Assembly (NCBI GenBank): GCA_910583835.1
Contig: CAJTYM010000022.1
Span: 1 to 64,000, forward strand
DNA: 64,000 nucleotides
From: an uncultured Lachnospiraceae bacterium
Lineage (GTDB): Bacteria > Bacillota > Clostridia > Lachnospirales > Lachnospiraceae
Reading direction: 5' to 3'
The translations under genes were made by a program, and so were the position numbers. Positions 59,413 to 64,000 of this stretch are shown in pieces. Position 1 is the first letter of the stretch; each line of letters opens with the position of its first letter. The notes beneath the pieces were generated by a model, which searched no databases, was not told the DNA's origin, and was given only the letters and a program-made list of their open reading frames with translations.

Positions 59413-61671
59413 TTATAATTTCCAAATATCTTTATTGTATTCTGCAATTGTCCTGTCGGAAGAGAAAAATCCTGCTTTCGCCGTGTTGACCAACATCTTC
59501 TTTGCCCACGCTTCACGGTCTTCATAATCTTTATAGATTTCCTCTTTCTTGGCCGCGTAATCTTTATAATCCAGCAGCGTCATAAACCAGTCTTTGTTGA
59601 GCAGCTCTTTGTACAGACGCTCTAAGTTCTCTTTCTGCCCTACTTTCAGCATCTCATCACTGACGATAAAGTCTACTGCCTCCTTGATATCCTCGTCTTC
59701 CTCATAGTAATCCTTAGAGACATAATCTGCTTTCTCATAATGCTCGATAACCGTATCGGAACTCTCGCCGAAAATATAAATATTCTCTTTGCCCACAAGG
59801 TCTGCAATTTCCACGTTAGCCCCATCCATAGTTCCCAATGTGACTGCGCCGTTGAGCATGAACTTCATGTTGCCGGTTCCCGAGGCCTCCTTGCTTGCCA
59901 GGGAAATCTGTTCTGAGATATCACAAGCGGGAATCAGTTTTTCCGCCTTTGTCACATTGTAGTTTTCCACCATGACCACTTTCAGATATGGGCTCACCTT
60001 GGGGTCATTATTGATAATCTCCTGCAGGCAAAGGATCAGATGGATAATGTCTTTGGCAATCACATATGCCGGAGCAGCTTTGGCGCCGAAGATAACTGTA
60101 ATTGGTGTGGAAACTCTCTTGCCTTTCTTAATCTCCAGATATTTATGGATGACATACAGGGCGTTCATCTGCTGGCGTTTGTACTCATGGAGACGCTTAA
60201 TCTGGATATCGAAAATGGAATTTTCGTCAATCTCCACACCCTGGGTAGCCTTGAGGTATGCGGCAAGGGCACGTTTATTGTCCTTTTTAATCTCCAGCAG
60301 CTTGTTCAGCACTTTTTCATCATCTGCAAATTTGAGCAGCTTCTCCAATTCATCCGCATCCTTGTGCCAGCCTTTTCCAATCACCTCGTCCAGATAATGG
60401 CTCAGCCCTTTATTGCAATGCATCAGCCAACGGCGGAAGGTGATGCCGTTTGTCTTATTATTGAATTTATCAGGGTAAATTTTATAAAAATTATTTAATT
60501 CATTTTTCTTTAATATCTCCGTGTGCAGGTATGCCACTCCATTGACGCTGTAGCCATAGTGGATATCCATATGCGCCATATGCACACGGTCTGTATCGTC
60601 AATGATAGCAACCGAGGCGTCATCATATTTTTCTTTGACCATCGTATCAAGTTCCCGGATAATCGGCATTAGCTGCGGCACTACTTTATTGAGATAGTCC
60701 ATCGGCCACTTCTCCAACGCCTCGGCAAGAATCGTATGGTTGGTATAAGCACAGGTTTTAGACACAATATCAATTGCCTTTTCCATGCGGATTCCCTTTT
60801 CCATCAGCAGACGAATCAGTTCGGGAATTACCATGCTCGGATGGGTATCATTGATTTGGATGGCCGCATAATCCGGCAAATCATAAAGTTTGCAGCCTTT
60901 CTCTTCACATTCCTGCAAAATAAGACGTGCGGCATTGCTGACCATGAAATACTGCTGGTACACGCGCAGCCTCCGTCCTGCATCATCGGAGTCATCCGGG
61001 TACAAAAAGAGGGTGAGATTCTTGCAGATATCCTCTTTGTTAAAATCAATGCCATTTTGCACTAAACTCTCATCCACCGTCTCAATATCAAATAAATGCA
61101 GTTTGTTCGTGCGGTTATCAAAACCTGTAACATCCAAGTCATACATCCTGGACTGTACCGTAAACCCGCCAAACTGAATAGGATACGTTACATCTGTCTT
61201 TGTCAGCCAGCTTTCCTTCTCTATCCAGGGATTCTTATTTTCTTTCTGCAGATGATTTTCAAATGTCTGCAGGAACAGGCCAAAATGGTAATTTAGCCCA
61301 ATTCCGTCCCCATTGAGCCCCAGAGTTGCCATGGAATCCAAAAAGCAAGCTGCCAGTCTTCCCAGACCGCCATTTCCCAGAGAAGGTTCCGGCTCTATCT
61401 CTTCAATCAGGTTGATATCTTTGCCGTATTGCGCAAGCATTTCTGCCACTTCATCGTAAATTCCCAGGTTAATCAGATTGTTGGACAACAATTTTCCAAT
61501 CAGGAATTCCGCAGAAATATAGTAGATTTTCTTCTTGCCTTTGCTGCTCTCTTTCTCCTGGGCAAGGTCTTTGACAATTCCCAGCAGACCATAATAAATC
61601 TGCTCATCTGTACAAGCCGCAATATTATTACAGCACTTCTTTTCTAATAACTCTCTAACATTAATGCTCAT
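59413..61671 (-). CDS. glgP: Glycogen/starch phosphorylase
   Basis: 752 residues. YYISAEFLIGKLLSNNL and EPSLGNGGLGRLAACFLDSMATL at the front, and EASGTGNMKFMLNGAVTLGTMDGANVEI, with the PLP lysine, near residue 570. It releases glucose-1-phosphate from glycogen or maltodextrin. It is shorter than animal or E. coli enzymes (about 800 or more) but normal for Clostridial ones. The ATG at 61671 follows GGAGG. Confidence 0.96.
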   Translation of the reverse strand: MSINVRELLEKKCCNNIAACTDEQIYYGLLGIVKDLAQEKESSKGKKKIYYISAEFLIGKLLSNNLINLGIYDEVAEMLAQYGKDINLIEEIEPEPSLGNGGLGRLAACFLDSMATLGLNGDGIGLNYHFGLFLQTFENHLQKENKNPWIEKESWLTKTDVTYPIQFGGFTVQSRMYDLDVTGFDNRTNKLHLFDIETVDESLVQNGIDFNKEDICKNLTLFLYPDDSDDAGRRLRVYQQYFMVSNAARLILQECEEKGCKLYDLPDYAAIQINDTHPSMVIPELIRLLMEKGIRMEKAIDIVSKTCAYTNHTILAEALEKWPMDYLNKVVPQLMPIIRELDTMVKEKYDDASVAIIDDTDRVHMAHMDIHYGYSVNGVAYLHTEILKKNELNNFYKIYPDKFNNKTNGITFRRWLMHCNKGLSHYLDEVIGKGWHKDADELEKLLKFADDEKVLNKLLEIKKDNKRALAAYLKATQGVEIDENSIFDIQIKRLHEYKRQQMNALYVIHKYLEIKKGKRVSTPITVIFGAKAAPAYVIAKDIIHLILCLQEIINNDPKVSPYLKVVMVENYNVTKAEKLIPACDISEQISLASKEASGTGNMKFMLNGAVTLGTMDGANVEIADLVGKENIYIFGESSDTVIEHYEKADYVSKDYYEEDEDIKEAVDFIVSDEMLKVGQKENLERLYKELLNKDWFMTLLDYKDYAAKKEEIYKDYEDREAWAKKMLVNTAKAGFFSSDRTIAEYNKDIWKL

Positions 61672-62203
61672 CTTTTCCTCCATTCTCCTAGGGCGGTCCG
61701 CCGAAAGGCATTCTATGCCATATTGGTTAGCGTTCCCCTTTTCTCCTCTATCTATTCTTATGAATATATTATATGATTTTTTTCCAGAATTTTCTTGCAG
61801 TATGATAGCAAAAAATAGTACAATACTATCATGTTCAACAGTTCAGAACGCCATAGAAATATAACAATCAGACTGTTCAAATTTATTTGGTAAAGGCTGA
61901 TTTGTTATATTTCTATGAGGGTGATAACCCCTACAGCCGCAGGCAAACGCCTCAGGAGGAGGGCAAATGCGAAGCATAGGAGGAGGGCAAATGCGAAGCA
62001 TTTCTTGAATGCCCTCCGATGAGCTGGCAGGTGACGCAAAGCGGCGCGTGCCGCTTCCCGGGAGGAATGCCCTCCGATGACTTGGCAGGTGGCGCTCTGC
62101 GACGCGTGCCGATACCCGGGAGGCGTATGACAGCTTTGCTGGCATGCCTGTGGCTTGGGCGTTCTGAATGCAGTCGACCATCCAAACGAAAGGAAAATCC
62201 AAG
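61672..62203. other. Repeat-rich gap between glgP and the AraC gene
   Basis: 532 bases without a supported gene. The right two thirds are the MITE-like block at 61842-62168. The frames that run through it on the minus strand (61843-62274, 61952-62254) are low-complexity by-products of the repeats. Confidence 0.7.
61842..62168. repeat. MITE-like block with terminal inverted repeats
   Basis: TTCAGAACGCC (61842-61852) and GGCGTTCTGAA (62158-62168) are perfect 11-bp inverted ends. Inside: a 20/21-base hairpin (CATAGAAATATAACAATCAG 61852-61871 with its complement at 61897-61917, one base different), a 24-bp unit repeated twice in tandem (61954-62001), and a 58-bp unit repeated twice (62007-62064, 62065-62122). 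No clear target-site duplication is visible. Confidence 0.7.
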
Positions 62204-63073
62204 ATGAACATCACCGAATACGAACGCTCCCAGGAAACAAAACCCCACGGACACGATAATTTCCCCTTCAACATCTATCTATGCAGCATCCCTTTGGATT
62301 TTACAGTTGTGCCAACCCACTGGCACAATAATATGGAAATCATATACATCAAAAAAGGAAATGGGACCATCACCGTGGATTTGATTCCTTATCAAGTATC
62401 CGAAGGCGATATCATTGTCGTGCCGCCGGGACAGCTTCATTCTATTGAACAGTTTGCCAACTGTTCCATGGAATATGAAAATATTATCTTTAAACTGTCT
62501 ATGCTGATGGCTCCTCAAGGAGATATCTGCACGGAAGAGTTTTTCCAGCCTCTGAAACATGGGAAAGTCCTTCCAGACACACTCTACACGCGGAACTCTT
62601 TGCATTACCCTGAGCTATGCCGCTGCCTGGATTCCATTGACAGTATCTGCCAGGACTTTCTTCCAGGCTACCAGCTTGCCATCAAAGGACAGCTTTTCTC
62701 GTTTTTCTATGAACTTTCCAAGTCCTTTCACAAAGAGTCGTCCCATAGAAACAATAAGTCTCTTGACCGGCTGAAAGGGCTCCTCAAGCATGTGGAGACA
62801 AATTACAGGGAAAAAATCTCCATCGCAGACGCCGCAAGGATTTGCGGTTTCAGCCAGTCACATTTTATGAAATTTTTTAAGGTGAGCATAGGGGTATCTT
62901 TTACAGACTATCTGAACGATTACCGGATTACTATGGCATCCAGGCTTTTAACCTCCTCTTCCGACAGCGTTGTCAACATTGCTGCAGAGACGGGCTTTGA
63001 GAATCTTTCCTATTTTAACCGGCTGTTTAAGAGGAAGTATCAATGTACGCCTACGGAGTTCCGCAGGAAGTAG
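62204..63073 (+). CDS. AraC-family regulator with cupin sensor
   Basis: 289 residues. The N-terminal cupin (VPTHWHNNMEIIYIKKGNGTI, VSEGDIIVVPPGQLHSIE) probably binds a sugar. The C-terminal pair of helix-turn-helix motifs is ISIADAARICGFSQSHFMKFFK and VVNIAAETGFENLSYFNRLFKRKYQCTP. AAAGGA precedes the ATG at 62204. No target gene is adjacent, so it may act on glgP or elsewhere. Confidence 0.92.
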   Translation: MNITEYERSQETKPHGHDNFPFNIYLCSIPLDFTVVPTHWHNNMEIIYIKKGNGTITVDLIPYQVSEGDIIVVPPGQLHSIEQFANCSMEYENIIFKLSMLMAPQGDICTEEFFQPLKHGKVLPDTLYTRNSLHYPELCRCLDSIDSICQDFLPGYQLAIKGQLFSFFYELSKSFHKESSHRNNKSLDRLKGLLKHVETNYREKISIADAARICGFSQSHFMKFFKVSIGVSFTDYLNDYRITMASRLLTSSSDSVVNIAAETGFENLSYFNRLFKRKYQCTPTEFRRK

Positions 63074-63179
63074 GGGTGTGGGGGTATTTCTTCACGAATG
63101 TGTCCAACCTTGATTTTGTACTTCTATACCCACCACTATAGCCGGATATCCATAAACCAATGTTTACAAGGAACCAACG

Positions 63180-63584
63180 TTACCCATCCATAGCTCCTTC
63201 AGAATCTGCTGCTTCATTTTCTTCCTGTTCTAAAAAGTGGTACATTTGGATTGTCTGCTCACAAAATCCACGAAGCTGCGGAATATCAGAAATAACTGTT
63301 TCCCATAAACGCTCAATATCTACTGCTCCATAATTATGTGCAAATATATTTCTCATTCCCTTAATTGCAGGCCAAAAAATTTCCTTTTTTGTTTCTTCCC
63401 GAAAATTCTCTGTCAAATGTCCTGTCAGTTCCCCAATCTAAAGAAGGCTCATACACACAGAATTACGGTAGTCCTTATCAACATCAAATACAGCTTTATC
63501 ATTTCCAAATCGCTCAACCGACTCTGCAATATCTTCACAATATTTTTTGATATGTTCCAAAATATCAATGTTTTTCTTCTTCAT
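63180..63584 (-). pseudogene. hepT: HepT-like toxin (DUF86, HEPN) with internal amber codon
   Basis: A 134-codon frame starting MKKKNIDILEHIKKYCEDIA and ending in the DUF86 motif RX4HXY (RNIFAHNYG). The codon at 63440-63438 is TAG, in the phrase SLL-stop-IGELTGH, where family members have Gln (LLQIGEL). One CAG-to-TAG change explains it. Without readthrough only a 48-residue N-terminus is made, so the RNase toxin is presumably dead. The frame overlaps the nucleotidyltransferase stop by 20 bases. Confidence 0.85.
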
Positions 63585-63897
63585 AGATTAATCTCTCATC
63601 CTCTTTTATACTGCTGCAAAAATTTTCTGATTTCTCCCTGTTTGCAATATGGTTGAGACTCTCTGTTGTGACCAAATCTACTGGTTTATCCAAAGCATTT
63701 GTCAGTTCATGATATAAAGCCCCCAAACCAAACATACTTTTGAATTTTCCGCCATCAATCCTCAGATCAATATCGCTCTGCCCATCTGCATCACCACGAG
63801 CATAAGAGCCAAAAAGATAGGCACGGCTCACGCCATAATTTTGTAAAATTGGATTTATTATTGCCTGTATTTCATCCAGCGCATAAATTTTATCCAT
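63565..63897 (-). CDS. mntA: MntA-like nucleotidyltransferase antitoxin
   Basis: 110 residues, a minimal nucleotidyltransferase. The active site GSYARGDADGQSDIDLRID (GSx10DxD) is near residue 30, and a third Asp lies in KPVDLVTTE. In MntA/HepT pairs the enzyme neutralises HepT by adding nucleotides to a Tyr near the HEPN motif. The motif looks intact although the partner is interrupted. Confidence 0.92.
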   Translation of the reverse strand: MDKIYALDEIQAIINPILQNYGVSRAYLFGSYARGDADGQSDIDLRIDGGKFKSMFGLGALYHELTNALDKPVDLVTTESLNHIANREKSENFCSSIKEDERLIYEEEKH

Positions 63898-63971
63898 AGC
63901 AAAGCCTCCTCTCCAATATCAGTAAATCTCTAATACATTTTTAAGCTATGCCCCTTATTGCTGACACAATT

Positions 63972-64000
63972 ATTTTAACACATTACACAAAATATCTCAA
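63972..64000 (-). promoter_or_regulatory. Promoter of the MntA/HepT pair
   Basis: On the minus strand TTGAGA (64000-63995), a 17-base spacer and TAAAAT (63977-63972), about 75 bases ahead of the mntA ATG. Confidence 0.5.

Noticed and set aside
61843..62274. Minus-strand frames of 143 and 100 codons through the MITE-like block
   Set aside because: They are created by tandem DNA repeats, differ in frame between copies and have no ribosome binding site.

Overview
The window looks like a chromosome segment of a gut-type Lachnospiraceae (Clostridia, low-to-moderate GC Firmicute). This rests on gene content and order: DUF177-rpmF-plsX-acpP-rnc-smc-ftsY, sigH-rlmB-mrnC-cysS-cysE, strong AGGAGG-type ribosome binding sites, OPT-PqqD and SNF transporters, and secreted proteins ending in tandem lysine-rich FN3-like modules. 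No species can be named from the sequence alone.

Region 1 (1-6.39 kb) is the end of an integrative element. It holds a ParE-type toxin-antitoxin pair, a primase/helicase-type ATPase broken by a frameshift, a zinc-ribbon membrane protein, a Cro/CI-type regulator and a tyrosine integrase abutting the 3' end of a tRNA-Leu (AAG) gene. The other element end lies off the left edge.

Region 2 (6.5-26.9 kb) is mostly chromosomal. It has a HEAT-THUMP methyltransferase, a secreted rhamnogalacturonan lyase, a polar amino-acid ABC transporter, then a same-strand block of four genes (AAA/PD-(D/E)XK protein, Gfo/Idh oxidoreductase, AAA ATPase, TPR protein). A membrane diguanylate cyclase, a LytTR/GHKL two-component system, an SNF symporter and an OPT transporter with a PqqD-like partner follow.

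Region 3 (27.3-29.4 kb) is a very AT-rich two-gene island: a DUF262 (ParB-like) protein overlapping a HEPN protein, a probable defence or conflict cassette. It is followed by the feoA-feoA-feoB iron operon with a divergent DtxR-family regulator, an HD-GYP phosphodiesterase and a secreted SGNH/Big2/FN3 protein.

Region 4 (36-54 kb) is housekeeping: ilvA, ftsY, smc, rnc, acpP, plsX, then an AT-rich KilA-N island lodged between plsX and rpmF, then DUF177, sigH, rlmB, mrnC, cysS, cysE, a GNAT enzyme, ispF and apt.

Region 5 (54-64 kb) holds a NYN-LOTUS protein, the eda-kdgK pair (KDG catabolism, the expected end of the pectin pathway opened by the lyase), a CNNM/CorC protein, glycogen phosphorylase, a repeat-rich MITE-like stretch, an AraC regulator and a MntA/HepT toxin-antitoxin pair. 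The HepT frame carries an internal amber codon.

The items most worth following up are the DUF262-HEPN cassette, the AAA ATPase + TPR pair, the 38-bp repeats with repeated mini-ORFs in the feoB leader, the 135-nt multi-stem element upstream of cysE with a short relative next to feoB, and the amber-interrupted HepT.
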